Counted from the first letter of the stretch, positions 36,121 to 44,828 are shown. The stretch: DNA of 64,000 nucleotides from JAKACA01 sp052143575 (GCA_052143575.1 JBKQSP010000059.1:1-64000); one strand, 5' to 3'. The notes: generated from the sequence alone by a model not told the origin. Numbers and translations: made by a program.

Positions 36121-37503
36121 GTGACCACTACAGTTCCAAGCACCATGGCCAACGGCAGCGTCGAAAGCTCGACGATCGAGAGCGCCGAGCGACGAGCCGG
36201 TGCGGGCCGGCTAGCCGGCGAGATGCCGGAGTGGCCGTCGGAGGTACCTGAGCTGGACGCCCTCTTCCTCGAGACCATCGGCACGCCCGAGGGCCGCCAG
36301 GACCCCTACGATCGCTATCGCCGCCTGCGCGAGGCGGCGCCGGTGTACCGATCTGGGGTCGGCTTCATCGTCTGCACCCGCTACGACGAGTGTCAGTTCG
36401 CCCTGCGCGACCCGCGACTCGGCAAGGAGGACGCCGACCGCGAGGAGCGGGTGCGCGAGCGGTTCGGGCATCTCGAGATCTTCCCGAGGATCCTCGAGCT
36501 CACGACGGAGCGGCGCTCCCTGCTGTTCCTCAACCCGCCGGACCACACTCGCCTGCGCGGTCTCGTCTCGAAGGCGTTCACGCCGAGGACGGTCGAGCGC
36601 CTCCGTCCCGACATCGTCCAGCTCGTGGACGAGCTGCTCGACAGCATCCCGACGGGCGAGGTCGTCGACGTCATGGAGGCGCTCGCCTACCGGTTGCCGG
36701 TCGCCGTCATCTCGAAGATGCTCGGGGTGCCGTCGAAGGACTGGCCTCGCTTCCGGGAAGTCATGGGCCGCGTGACGGTTCTCCTCGAGCCGGTGATCGC
36801 CGACGACGAGATCGGACCGGCGTTCGAGGCGCAGGCGGAGCTCGAGGAGTACTTCGCCGACCTCGTGACGCTGCGCCGCCAGAATCCTCTCGACGACCTC
36901 CTGAGCGGGCTCATCGCCGTCGAAGAAGGCACCGACAAGCTCACCGAGATGGAGCTCATCTCGACGGCGATCCTGTTGTTCGGTGCGGGTTTCGAGACGA
37001 CAACCAACCTCATCGGCAATGGTCTGCTCGCCCTGCTACGCCACCCTGACGACCTCGCTCAGCTGCGGGTCGAGCTCCGTGCCGAGGCCTCCGGTGGCGG
37101 CGGAGGCGCCACCATGCGCGCCGCCGTCGAGGAGCTCCTCCGCTACGACAGCCCGGTGCAGTTCGACGGCCGCCACACCTTCGAGGACATCGAGCTCGCC
37201 GGCCTGCCCATCCCCGCCGGCAGCGAGATCATCACCGTTCTCGGTGCCGCCAACCGTGACCCGGCCCATTTCACCGACCCGGAGCGACTCGACCTGCATC
37301 GCGACGAAGGGCCACCGATGAGCTTCGCGAGCGGCATCCACTTCTGCCTGGGGGCGGCCCTGGCGCGGGCCGAGGGCCAGGTCGTCTTCGAGCGCCTGCT
37401 CGCCCGTTATGCGTCCATCGAACTGGCAGCCGACTCGCCGCCGTTCAAGAACCGCATCACCCTGCGCGGCCTCGCCGAGCTCGCGGTCGTGTTCTCGCCC
37501 TGA
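36121..37503 (+). CDS. Cytochrome P450
   Basis: 460 residues from a GTG with AGAGG about 5 nt upstream (ATG at 36145 is the alternative). The I-helix oxygen-activation motif is GAGFETTTN, the K-helix ExxR is in EELLRY, and the heme loop FASGIHFCLG puts the thiolate ligand at C409. A soluble bacterial class I P450 needing a ferredoxin and reductase. Divergent from the ArsR/MFS operon with a shared 80-bp control region, which suggests a link to detoxification or export of a hydrophobic compound. Confidence 0.95.
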   Translation: MTTTVPSTMANGSVESSTIESAERRAGAGRLAGEMPEWPSEVPELDALFLETIGTPEGRQDPYDRYRRLREAAPVYRSGVGFIVCTRYDECQFALRDPRLGKEDADREERVRERFGHLEIFPRILELTTERRSLLFLNPPDHTRLRGLVSKAFTPRTVERLRPDIVQLVDELLDSIPTGEVVDVMEALAYRLPVAVISKMLGVPSKDWPRFREVMGRVTVLLEPVIADDEIGPAFEAQAELEEYFADLVTLRRQNPLDDLLSGLIAVEEGTDKLTEMELISTAILLFGAGFETTTNLIGNGLLALLRHPDDLAQLRVELRAEASGGGGGATMRAAVEELLRYDSPVQFDGRHTFEDIELAGLPIPAGSEIITVLGAANRDPAHFTDPERLDLHRDEGPPMSFASGIHFCLGAALARAEGQVVFERLLARYASIELAADSPPFKNRITLRGLAELAVVFSP

Positions 37504-37511
37504 GCCGGCGG

Positions 37512-37877
37512 TTAGCGGCGGCCGTAGTCGTCCTCGAGCCGGACGATGTCGTCCTCGCCGAAGGACTCGCCGTGCTGCACTTCGATGAACACGAGGTTGA
37601 CCGTGCCCGTGTTCTCGACGCGGTGGGCCGTGCCGACGGGGATGTCGACCGAGTCGCCCGCCGCGACGGCGACGATTGTCTCACCGACAGTCACCGCCCC
37701 CACCCCTGCGACGATGAACCAGTGCTCCGAGCGAAAGCGGTGAACTTGCAGGCTCAGCCGCTTGCCCGGCAACACCACGATGCGCTTGAGCTTGTGATCG
37801 ACGGCCTCGTCGAGCACGACGTAGCTCCCCCATGGCCGCTCGTCAGTCTCACGATCGGCCCCGAAGAGGGCACTCAA
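37512..37877 (-). CDS. Cupin protein, mannose-6-phosphate isomerase type II-like
   Basis: 121 residues from a TTG that overlaps the stop of the preceding gene (TTGA). It is a single cupin barrel resembling the C-terminal half of GDP-mannose pyrophosphorylase/phosphomannose isomerase: RPWGSYVVLD, KRIVVLPGKRLSLQVHRFRSEHW with metal-binding His residues, and HRVENTG. Stand-alone versions are usually called phosphomannose isomerase-like; activity is unproven. Last gene of the xseA operon. Confidence 0.82.
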   Translation of the reverse strand: MSALFGADRETDERPWGSYVVLDEAVDHKLKRIVVLPGKRLSLQVHRFRSEHWFIVAGVGAVTVGETIVAVAAGDSVDIPVGTAHRVENTGTVNLVFIEVQHGESFGEDDIVRLEDDYGRR

Positions 37878-38761
37878 GCCGACGCCTGCGCGGTCGACCG
37901 CCCGTACTCGTAGAAACCGCGACCGCTCTTTCGACCCATGAGCCCCGCCTCCACCATCCGCAGCAGCAAGGGTGGCGGAGCATAGAGCGGCTCTTTGAAC
38001 TCGTCGTAGAGCGATTCGGCCACCGCCTGCATCGTGTCCAGGCCGATGAGATCGCTGAGCGCCAGCGGTCCCATCGGGTGGGCACAGCCTTCGATCATGC
38101 CGGCGTCGATGTCGTCCCGGGTGGCGAAGCCCGACTCGAGCATGCGCACGGCCGACAACAGATACGGGATGAGCAAGGCGTTCACGACGAAACCCGCCCG
38201 GTCCTGCGACCGGATCACCCGCTTGCCGAGCGGATCGGTGACGAATGCCGTCGCTCGGTCGACGACCGCGTCGCTCGTCATGAGCGACGTCACGAGCTCG
38301 ACGAGGCGCAGCACCGGAACGGGGTTGAAGAAGTGGAGACCGAGCACCTGCTCGGGCCGCTCTGTCACCGTGGCGAGCTTCATGATCGGGATGGAGGACG
38401 TGTTGGAAGCCAAGATGGCGTGCTCGGAGGCGACGACCTTGTCCAGCGTCTTGAAGACGGCGACCTTTGCGGCAGCATCCTCGGTGATTGCCTCGACGAC
38501 GAGCTCGCGGTCGGCCAGTTCGTCGAGGCTGGTTGCGAAGCGCACCCTGGCGAGGGCCGCCTCGACGTCTTGCTCGGTGAGCTTGCCGCGGCGGGCGCCT
38601 GTCTGGAGAGACTTCTCCAGTCGCTCCTGACCCCGCTCGGCGGCGGCGGCGTCCGCTTCCACGACGATCACGTCCAGCCCGGCACGGGCACACACTTCCG
38701 TGATGCCCGAGCCCATCAGGCCGGATCCGACCACTCCGATGTGCTCGATCCTGTCTGCCAT
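37874..38761 (-). CDS. hbd: 3-hydroxybutyryl-CoA dehydrogenase
   Basis: 295 residues from the ATG at 38761. NAD-binding GVVGSGLMGSGITEVCA, the active-site region ASNTSSIPI and GLHFFNPVPVLRLVELV with the catalytic His, and a C-terminal helical domain ending GRKSGRGFYEY are all normal. It interconverts 3-hydroxyacyl-CoA and acetoacetyl-CoA in fatty-acid or butyrate metabolism. It begins 4 nt after the xseB stop; a TACGGT 8 nt before the ATG may give an internal start. Confidence 0.94.
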   Translation of the reverse strand: MADRIEHIGVVGSGLMGSGITEVCARAGLDVIVVEADAAAAERGQERLEKSLQTGARRGKLTEQDVEAALARVRFATSLDELADRELVVEAITEDAAAKVAVFKTLDKVVASEHAILASNTSSIPIMKLATVTERPEQVLGLHFFNPVPVLRLVELVTSLMTSDAVVDRATAFVTDPLGKRVIRSQDRAGFVVNALLIPYLLSAVRMLESGFATRDDIDAGMIEGCAHPMGPLALSDLIGLDTMQAVAESLYDEFKEPLYAPPPLLLRMVEAGLMGRKSGRGFYEYGRSTAQASA

Positions 38762-38765
38762 GGCG

Positions 38766-39089
38766 TCACACCGTAGCGGCGCCGTGCCCGTCGCCCTCGC
38801 CACGACCGGCAGATTCCAAACGGGGCAGGATGGCGCTGACGCGATCACGGGCGCCGCGGATGCGGCGGTCGAGCTCCTCGACAATCTCGACGGCCCGGCA
38901 CAAGCGAGCCTCCAGGACGTCGACGTCGATCACGCCGCGGTCGAGCTCGGCGATGATGCGATCGAGCTCGGCGGCCGCTTCGGCATAGCCGAGCACCCCC
39001 ACGGACTGCGGAGGAGCGGGCACCTCCGCAGCGAGGGCGGCTCCGTTCGGCCCGGATGCGGTCGACGTCGGCTCGCCAGGAGTGCTCAC
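38766..39089 (-). CDS. xseB: Exodeoxyribonuclease VII small subunit
   Basis: 107 residues. The family helical core LGYAEAAAELDRIIAELDRG followed by VDVDVLEARLCRAVEIVEEL is clear, with extra low-complexity residues at both ends. It binds several-fold to XseA to form the single-strand-specific exonuclease. Its ATG overlaps the xseA stop by ATGA, which fixes the start. Confidence 0.92.
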   Translation of the reverse strand: MSTPGEPTSTASGPNGAALAAEVPAPPQSVGVLGYAEAAAELDRIIAELDRGVIDVDVLEARLCRAVEIVEELDRRIRGARDRVSAILPRLESAGRGEGDGHGAATV

Positions 39090-40699
39090 GTCATCTCCTC
39101 GATTCTCGAGATCTGTTTCACGTTGGAGGTCACGTTGCCATCGGCGAGCATCGTGACGATCTTGTCATCCGTAGCCACCTCGCCGACGGAGCGGACGACG
39201 CGCCCGTCGGCCGTCTTCGTGAGCGACCAGCCGCGAGCCAGCTGACGCCTCGGGTCGAAGGCGGCCAGCATGCTTCGCAGGTTCCCGACCCGTTGCTCTT
39301 CGCTCTGCAGGGCGTGGCGCCCGATGCGCGCCAGCTCGTGTGACTGACACCCGACCGCTGCCCGGTTGCGCTCGAGGCACACTTTGGCGCCGTGGGCAGC
39401 ATTGCTTCTCGCCAGCACGAGCGACGAGCTCGCCTTCTCGAGCTCGTGCCGGGCGGATCGCGCCAGGTGACTCCTGCGGTCGGCCACGCGGTCGGTCGCA
39501 CGGTCGAGAGCGGCCCGAGCTCGCGAGGCGATCGCCTGCGCCGCGTCCTCGACAGACTCCACGTAGGACGTGACGGCGGCCACGACGGCCTCCGCACAAC
39601 CGGTCGGCGTGATGAGCGCCCGCTGGCAGACCTCGTCGGCGACCGAGCGGTCCCCGGTGTGCCCGATGCCCGTCCACACCGGATGCGGGCAGGTGGCGAT
39701 CGCCCGTGCGACGAGCTCGCTGTCGAAGGCGGCGAGATCGCTCCGCCCGCCGCCACCTCGTACGAGGACAATGAGATCAGGTCGGAAGTCTCGCAACCGG
39801 GAGATGGCGGAGGCGATCTGCTGCGGCGCCTCGGGCCCCTGCACGGAGGACGTCTCGAGGCGGACGTCGAAGGAGTACGGGGAACGCTCCAGCTGCCCGG
39901 TGAAGTCCCGGTATGCCTCGGAGCCGGCGCTCGTGACGAGCCCGATCCGCACCGGCACGAGCGGCACCCGCAGGCGGCGGTTGGCTTCGAGCAGCCCCTC
40001 GTTCTCGAGGACCAGCAGCAACTTGCGACGGGCGGCTGCGATCCCTCCGAGCAGGGCCGACACGTCGAGATCGGTCATCGAGAAGCGCAGCTTCGCCGCC
40101 CCGTCCCAGACGCCCACCCGGCCACGGATGCGAACGACGAGCCCGGGCGTCAACTCGAGACCGACCGATTGCAGCTCGGCGCCGATGAGGGGCCAACCCC
40201 GTGACCAGCAGGCGACATCCAGCACGGCCGTGCTGCCCCGCCCCTGCACGGCGTCATGATCGGCCAGCTCGAGGTAACGGTTCCCCTTGTTGACGGTGAC
40301 CTTGCGGATCTCGCCGGTGACCCAGACCTCAGCCGGGAACCCGGCGCGCAGCGCTGTCTTGACGCGGTCGTAGAACTCGGCGACCGACAAGGCGACATCG
40401 GCGTTCGTCCCCGGCTCGGCCGCACCCACGGTGGGCGACAAGGCCTCATCGCCCGAGTCCCAGCGACCCTCGTCGCGCCAGGCACGAGAGGCCGCGCTGC
40501 TGGCTGGGACGACGGCCGGATCAGATACGGCGTCCGCCTCCCAGTACGGATCCCAGCTGGGCGCCTCCTCGCCGACGCCGCTCGAGTCCTCGCGCCGGCC
40601 CTTTGGTGGCGACACGCCGGCGCTCTCGGCTGCCTCCTCGGCATCTTCAGCAGCCGAGAAGTCGAACTGCAGGGCTTCCGAAGCCCTCGACGACGCCAT
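39086..40699 (-). CDS. xseA: Exodeoxyribonuclease VII large subunit with long acidic N-terminal extension
   Basis: 537 residues. The normal protein begins near residue 103 (LSVAEFYDRVKTAL): OB-fold, then the catalytic domain with VTSAGSEAYRDF, LVRGGGGRSDLAAFDSE and TGIGHTGDRSVADEV, then a long coiled coil. The first 100 residues are Ser/Glu/Asp/Ala-rich and not part of the known fold. The start at 40699 is favoured because TACCCT lies 6 nt upstream. It degrades single-stranded DNA in repair and leads a four-gene operon. Confidence 0.93.
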   Translation of the reverse strand: MASSRASEALQFDFSAAEDAEEAAESAGVSPPKGRREDSSGVGEEAPSWDPYWEADAVSDPAVVPASSAASRAWRDEGRWDSGDEALSPTVGAAEPGTNADVALSVAEFYDRVKTALRAGFPAEVWVTGEIRKVTVNKGNRYLELADHDAVQGRGSTAVLDVACWSRGWPLIGAELQSVGLELTPGLVVRIRGRVGVWDGAAKLRFSMTDLDVSALLGGIAAARRKLLLVLENEGLLEANRRLRVPLVPVRIGLVTSAGSEAYRDFTGQLERSPYSFDVRLETSSVQGPEAPQQIASAISRLRDFRPDLIVLVRGGGGRSDLAAFDSELVARAIATCPHPVWTGIGHTGDRSVADEVCQRALITPTGCAEAVVAAVTSYVESVEDAAQAIASRARAALDRATDRVADRRSHLARSARHELEKASSSLVLARSNAAHGAKVCLERNRAAVGCQSHELARIGRHALQSEEQRVGNLRSMLAAFDPRRQLARGWSLTKTADGRVVRSVGEVATDDKIVTMLADGNVTSNVKQISRIEEMT

Positions 40700-40705
40700 G
40701 GCTCG

Positions 40706-40711
40706 AGGGTA
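40706..40711 (-). promoter_or_regulatory. -10 box TACCCT for xseA operon
   Basis: TACCCT on the minus strand ends 6 nt before the ATG at 40699, which fits a leaderless transcript and supports the extended xseA N-terminus. Confidence 0.5.
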
Positions 40712-40767
40712 CTCCTGGGGTGTATCAGGAGCTGCGATCCGCCTCGTGGCAGCGCCCGGACGGGGCC

Positions 40768-41142
40768 TCAGCGACGCAGGGCCCGCGCCCTCACGGCTGC
40801 TTGCAGGAGCGGGAGCTGCAGGGGAAGGCGGCCCCAGGCGACGAGGCGGCTGTCGGCGGGGCCCGGGTTGCGACCGCTGCTGGAATCGAGCGCCATCTGA
40901 ACGTTGGCGGGAAAGACGGCCACCAACAGGAGAGCACTCGCCGATCCGGCCCACGGTCGCCGCCGCAGGAGGCCGACGGCACACGCCAGCTCGGCGACAC
41001 CGCTCACAAGGACAAGCGGCCGGTGGGAGCGATTCGGCAGCAGCCGCGGCATGATGGCAGAGAAGACCTGCGGCGCAGCGAGATGTGTGGCGCCGCTCAC
41101 GAGAAACATCGCCGCCAGCAGCTTCGTCGAGACGGGGGCCAT
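40768..41142 (-). CDS. DoxX-like four-helix membrane protein
   Basis: 124 residues with four hydrophobic helices. The opening STKLLAAMFLVSGATHLAAP and the PLVLVSGVAELACAVGLL helix are typical of DoxX/DoxD-like small membrane proteins of unknown or redox-related role. The ATG at 41142 is chosen because TAGCCT lies 8 nt upstream. It is followed by xseA in the same direction after 68 nt but with its own promoter. Confidence 0.82.
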   Translation of the reverse strand: MAPVSTKLLAAMFLVSGATHLAAPQVFSAIMPRLLPNRSHRPLVLVSGVAELACAVGLLRRRPWAGSASALLLVAVFPANVQMALDSSSGRNPGPADSRLVAWGRLPLQLPLLQAAVRARALRR

Positions 41143-41150
41143 GGAGAGCG

Positions 41151-41156
41151 AGGCTA
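41151..41156 (-). promoter_or_regulatory. -10 box TAGCCT for DoxX-like gene
   Basis: TAGCCT on the minus strand ends 8 nt before the ATG at 41142; no Shine-Dalgarno sequence. Confidence 0.5.
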
Positions 41157-41332
41157 CGGATTGCCGAGCCCCGAGGGGGCCGACCGTTCGGCTCGATACG
41201 TATTTGCTCGGCTGCGGGAGGTGGCAGGCGCCGAAGGGTCCCCGAGCGGCGGCATGACCACCTCGTCGGCCGCCCGCAAGGAGATCCGGACGGGCAAGAC
41301 CTGCACCGACCTCGGAGGCTGCAGAGGTAGCT

Positions 41333-41776
41333 CTACAGCACTTCCATGCCGAATTGCGCCATGAGGGCCCGTTCCTCCTCAGGCGCCGGCGGCTCGGGGC
41401 GGTTCCACAACTCGTGCAACCCGGCGAAATAGGCATCCATGGCGGGAGCGTGCAACACGAGAAGGCGCGCTTCGTTGTCGGTGGAGTTGCCGAAGGTGTG
41501 GGCCGTGCCGCGGGGAACGAGGACGAAGCCTTCCGGCCCGACTGTCAGCTCCTCGCTTTCGACGACGATCGAGACGAGCCCCTCGAGCACGAAGTAGGCC
41601 TCTGAGCAGTTGGTGTGGCGATGGGGCGGCGGGCGGCGGCCACCGGAGGGCAGTGTGCGCTCCATGAGCGAGAGGTCGCCGTCGTCCAGTTCCGCCAGCG
41701 CTTTGAACAACATGACGCTTCCGCGGGCGTTGTATCGCCGCTCTCCCTCGCCACGGCCGACCACTCGCGTTGTCAC
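41333..41776 (-). CDS. Small cupin-domain protein
   Basis: 147 residues forming one cupin_2 barrel: PPHRHTNCSEAYFVLEG carries the metal His/Glu set and GFVLVPRGTAHTFGN the second His motif. The C-terminal helix contains many acidic residues. GTG start with AGGAGG 4 nt upstream. Substrate unknown; it may be a dioxygenase-like enzyme or a small-molecule binding protein. Confidence 0.85.
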   Translation of the reverse strand: MTTRVVGRGEGERRYNARGSVMLFKALAELDDGDLSLMERTLPSGGRRPPPHRHTNCSEAYFVLEGLVSIVVESEELTVGPEGFVLVPRGTAHTFGNSTDNEARLLVLHAPAMDAYFAGLHELWNRPEPPAPEEERALMAQFGMEVL

Positions 41777-41858
41777 GGAACCTCCTGGGGTCTCGCCCCC
41801 GAGCCGAGAGCTCGGATGCCCTCATCTTGCCGCCGAAGGAAACGACCCTGGGCGCACT

Positions 41859-41864
41859 TAGGCT
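41859..41864 (+). promoter_or_regulatory. -10 box TAGGCT for ABC-2 exporter operon
   Basis: TAGGCT ends 3 nt before the ATG at 41868 and 6 nt before the GTG at 41871. The usual spacing in this window favours the GTG as the leaderless start. Confidence 0.45.
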
Positions 41865-41867
41865 GCG

Positions 41868-42767
41868 ATGGTGAGCAGCTTCCTCGAGCTCGACGGATTG
41901 ACGCGGCGTTTCGGGCCCCTCACCGCCCTCGACAACCTCTCCTTTTCCGTTCCCTCCGGACAGGTCGTAGGGTTCCTCGGCCCGAATGGGGCGGGCAAGA
42001 CGACGACGATGCGGGCCGTCTTCGGTCTCACCGATCTGAATGCCGGCGTTGTCAAGTGGAACGGCGTCCCCGTCGGCCAAGCCGAGCGGCGGCAGTTCGG
42101 GTACATGCCGGAGGAGCGCGGGCTGTACCCAGCCATGCGTGTGAGTGAAGAGCTCGAGTATCTCGGGAGACTGCATGGCATGGGAGGGGCCGCCGCCCGT
42201 GCCGCCACGGCGACGTGGCTGCAGCGACTGGGGATCGCCGACCGGGCCGAGAGCAAGGTGGATGCTCTCTCGCACGGAAACCAGCAGCGCGTGCAGCTTG
42301 CCGCTGCCCTGCTGCACGGCCCGGACGTGCTCATCTTGGACGAACCGTTGGCGGGACTGGACCCGTCCGGGATCGACGCCATCGGAGAGGTGCTCGGCGA
42401 ACAGGCTCGGTCGGGTTGCTGTGTGCTCTTCTCGAGCCATCAGCTCGACCAGGTGGAAGATCTCTGCGAGTCGGTCACGATCATCGACCACGGTCGCCTC
42501 GTCGTGACCGGAACGGTGGACGACCTCGCCAGCAGCGGCCCCCGCCGGCTGGTCGTGCGCGTGGAGGGCGACCGAGATGCTGCGTGGGCGCGCGGTCTCG
42601 CCGGCGTCAGCATCTCGGAGGTCGACGGAGGCGCCGCCCGACTCGTGCTCGAACCGGAGGTGGACAGCGAGACGGTGCTGCGTGCAGCGATGGCGGCCGG
42701 TCGGGTCAACGAGTTCGTCTTCGAGCGGCGCCGCCTGTCGGAAGTCTTCCGGGAGGCATTGGGATGA
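41868..42767 (+). CDS. ABC transporter ATP-binding protein (ABC-2/NatA type)
   Basis: 299 residues (298 if the GTG at 41871 is used). Walker A GPNGAGKTTTM, signature LSHGNQQRVQLA, Walker B VLILDEPLAGLDP and the switch His are intact. The C-terminal 80 residues form the accessory domain found in NatA/DrrA-like exporters. The stop overlaps the permease ATG (ATGA). Substrate not predictable; NatAB-type sodium or drug export are known cases. Confidence 0.93.
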   Translation: MVSSFLELDGLTRRFGPLTALDNLSFSVPSGQVVGFLGPNGAGKTTTMRAVFGLTDLNAGVVKWNGVPVGQAERRQFGYMPEERGLYPAMRVSEELEYLGRLHGMGGAAARAATATWLQRLGIADRAESKVDALSHGNQQRVQLAAALLHGPDVLILDEPLAGLDPSGIDAIGEVLGEQARSGCCVLFSSHQLDQVEDLCESVTIIDHGRLVVTGTVDDLASSGPRRLVVRVEGDRDAAWARGLAGVSISEVDGGAARLVLEPEVDSETVLRAAMAAGRVNEFVFERRRLSEVFREALG

Positions 42768-44065
42768 CGGGGGGCCTCATTGCCGCCGTCGTGGCGGTCT
42801 TCTTGGCCCTTCGCTTTCGGAGTCGTCTGAGACGCAGAGCGACCGGTCAACCGACGCAGCACGTAGGTTTGGACTCCGTCACGAGCGACGTGGGGCTGGT
42901 GGCCCTCCGCGAGGTGAAGGAGCGATTCCGCGGCAGGATCTTTCGCGTCGGGACCCTGCTCATCCTGGCCGTCGTGGCGGCCGCCATCGTCATTCCCACG
43001 CTGGATCGCGGCAAGGCAGAACCGCTCCGGGTCGGCCTCGTCGGGTCCCTCTCGGCTCCGGCCCGGGCAGCCGTGGTGGCTGCCGCCCACGGTGTCGGCA
43101 CAACGGTTCAGTTCGTACCCGAGGCAAGCGAGGCCGCCGCCCACACGCAGCTGCGCTCCGGGGACATCGGCCTCGCCATCGTCGAGGACCGACAGCTCAT
43201 CGTGGACAAACCGATCGCAACGACGGACACCTCGACGTCGGCCCAGTTCGTGTTCGCCGCCGCCAACAATCTCGGCGTGCTCGCCGCCGTCGAGGCGGCC
43301 CATCTCACCCCTGCGCAATCGTCGCAGCTGGCGGCTGCCAAGGCCCTTCCCGTGAGCAGCCTGCAACCCGGCAAGGCGAAGGGGGCGGTGCAAGGCGTCT
43401 CGATCATCGGTCTCATTCTCATTTTCGTGATGCTCTCGCAGTACAACACCTGGATCCTGATCGGCGTCATGGAAGAGAAGTCCAGCCGCGTCATCGAGGT
43501 GCTGCTGTCGGCCGTACGCCCGATTCAGCTCCTCACGGGCAAGGTGCTCGGGATTGGACTCATGGCCTTCGGGCAGGCGACCCTCATCGTGGTGGTCGCC
43601 TTGGCGTTGGCCAAGAGCGTCGGCTCCGACCTCCTTCACGGGACGGCACCGGTCGTGCTCGTCAGCACCCTTGCGTGGCTGGTGCTGGGCTACGCGTTCT
43701 ACTGCTGGGTCTACGCGGCGGCCGGCTCCATGGCGGAGCGCCAGGACCAGGTGCAGACTCTTGCCTTCCCCTTGAGCCTCCCGCTCATCTTCGGATACGT
43801 CGTGTCCCTCACCGCAGCCAGCTCGGGCAACCCGGCCGATTGGTTCAAGGTCCTCGCCTACCTGCCTCCGACGGCGCCGTTCGCCATGCCGGTCCTCGTC
43901 GGCCTGGACGCCGTCACGTGGTGGGAGTTTCTGGCGTCGGCCGTCATCAGCGTCCTGTGCACCGTCGCTGTTGCACGGCTGGCCACCGGCATCTACCGGA
44001 GGGCAATTCTCCGCACGGGCGGGCGCGTCAAGCTCCGCGACGTGCTCGGGCGGGCGGCCGGATAG
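42764..44065 (+). CDS. ABC-2 family permease (NatB-like)
   Basis: 433 residues. An N-terminal helix, a cytoplasmic REVKERFRGRIFRVGTL segment, a helix, then a large exported domain of about 150 residues and five C-terminal helices, as in NatB. MEEKSSRVIEVLLSAVRP before the helical bundle is the hallmark of this permease type. It pairs with the upstream ATPase. Its TAG stop lies inside a 14-bp tandem duplication. Confidence 0.92.
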   Translation: MTGGLIAAVVAVFLALRFRSRLRRRATGQPTQHVGLDSVTSDVGLVALREVKERFRGRIFRVGTLLILAVVAAAIVIPTLDRGKAEPLRVGLVGSLSAPARAAVVAAAHGVGTTVQFVPEASEAAAHTQLRSGDIGLAIVEDRQLIVDKPIATTDTSTSAQFVFAAANNLGVLAAVEAAHLTPAQSSQLAAAKALPVSSLQPGKAKGAVQGVSIIGLILIFVMLSQYNTWILIGVMEEKSSRVIEVLLSAVRPIQLLTGKVLGIGLMAFGQATLIVVVALALAKSVGSDLLHGTAPVVLVSTLAWLVLGYAFYCWVYAAAGSMAERQDQVQTLAFPLSLPLIFGYVVSLTAASSGNPADWFKVLAYLPPTAPFAMPVLVGLDAVTWWEFLASAVISVLCTVAVARLATGIYRRAILRTGGRVKLRDVLGRAAG

Positions 44066-44084
44066 GACCTGCCGGATAGGACCT
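44057..44084 (+). repeat. Perfect 14-bp tandem duplication across the permease stop codon
   Basis: GCCGGATAGGACCT occurs twice head to tail (44057-44070, 44071-44084); the first copy contains the TAG stop of the permease. It abuts the stop of the small minus-strand membrane gene. Confidence 0.9.
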
Positions 44085-44240
44085 TCAGTGCGAACGAAGG
44101 ATTTGATTGGCGTGATGATGCCGGACGACGGCAGCCACAGCCAGGGCGGCGAAGACGATGACGGCACCGGGCAGCATGAGGGGTGCCAGCAGTACAACGC
44201 ACAGGAGGACCAGCGCCGGCAACAGAATGAACACGGCCAT
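44085..44240 (-). CDS. 51-residue membrane protein
   Basis: ATG at 44240 with a strong AGGAGGG (44248-44254) 7 nt upstream, ending TGA at 44085. The 51 residues make two adjoining hydrophobic stretches (about 2-22 and 23-39, MAVFILLPALVLLCVVLLAP at the start) and a short basic tail with HHH. GC-rich third positions and the ribosome site support real coding. No family recognised. It lies downstream of the second WhiB gene, after 267 nt, and converges on the ABC exporter, so it may be a transporter-linked or stress microprotein. Confidence 0.65.
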   Translation of the reverse strand: MAVFILLPALVLLCVVLLAPLMLPGAVIVFAALAVAAVVRHHHANQILRSH

Positions 44241-44405
44241 CGGTTTGCCCTCCTATCGGGTTTGCTTCCTGCAGAGATCTTCGCCCTCGGCGCTGGCATC
44301 TGATAGGGCCATACTGCCCTTTCGCAGTGGCGGCGACCCTCGGCGAATTCAGAACGAAACAGCGGAGTCAGCCGCCACGACGGGCAACTGTGCGAGCCGG
44401 TTGAG

Positions 44406-44427
44406 AGGCGAACGCCAGGCGAACGCC
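44406..44427 (+). repeat. 11-bp tandem repeat AGGCGAACGCC x2
   Basis: Each copy contains the small palindrome GGCGAACGCC. It lies in the 267-bp space between the small membrane gene and whiB2, where I see no gene; function unclear. Confidence 0.7.
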
Positions 44428-44507
44428 AGGCGGCTACGACGTGAGCCCCTAGCTTCCGCCTCCCGGACCTGGTGGGGGCGCCCGAGTGGGTGCCGCTGAC
44501 AACGGCC

Positions 44508-44822
44508 TCAGGCGCTCGCCCTCCTCAAGACCCGTCGCTCGTGCGTCGTCGTGCAGCCCCACACGCCCATGAGCTCGGGATTACGGACGGCGTAGTCGAG
44601 GCAGTCCTGCCGAACCGAGCAACCGGCACAGATGACCTTGGCTCGCCTCACGTTGTTCCGAAAGTTCTCCACGACGAACACGGCCGGATCGGTGCCCTTA
44701 CAGGCCGCCAACGACCGCCAGGCGGATCGATCCGTGCGATCACCGCGACGTGCCACACCGCTCGCCGTGTCGTGCCCCTCGAGCTCCCACAACAGCGCCG
44801 TCGGGTCGAAGATGCCGTCCAT
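44508..44822 (-). CDS. WhiB-family regulator, second copy
   Basis: 104 residues from the ATG at 44822. Cluster cysteines C41, C65, C68 and C74 (CAGCSVRQDC) and the GVWG turn at 86-89 are present, followed by TTTHERRVLRR. The second Gly of GVWGG is replaced by Cys (GVWGC), and 35 extra N-terminal residues distinguish it from the whiB at 20.5 kb. TACCGT lies 6 nt before the start. The 292 bp upstream, to 45114, hold no other gene I can see. Confidence 0.92.
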   Translation of the reverse strand: MDGIFDPTALLWELEGHDTASGVARRGDRTDRSAWRSLAACKGTDPAVFVVENFRNNVRRAKVICAGCSVRQDCLDYAVRNPELMGVWGCTTTHERRVLRRASA

Positions 44823-44828
44823 GTCGAC

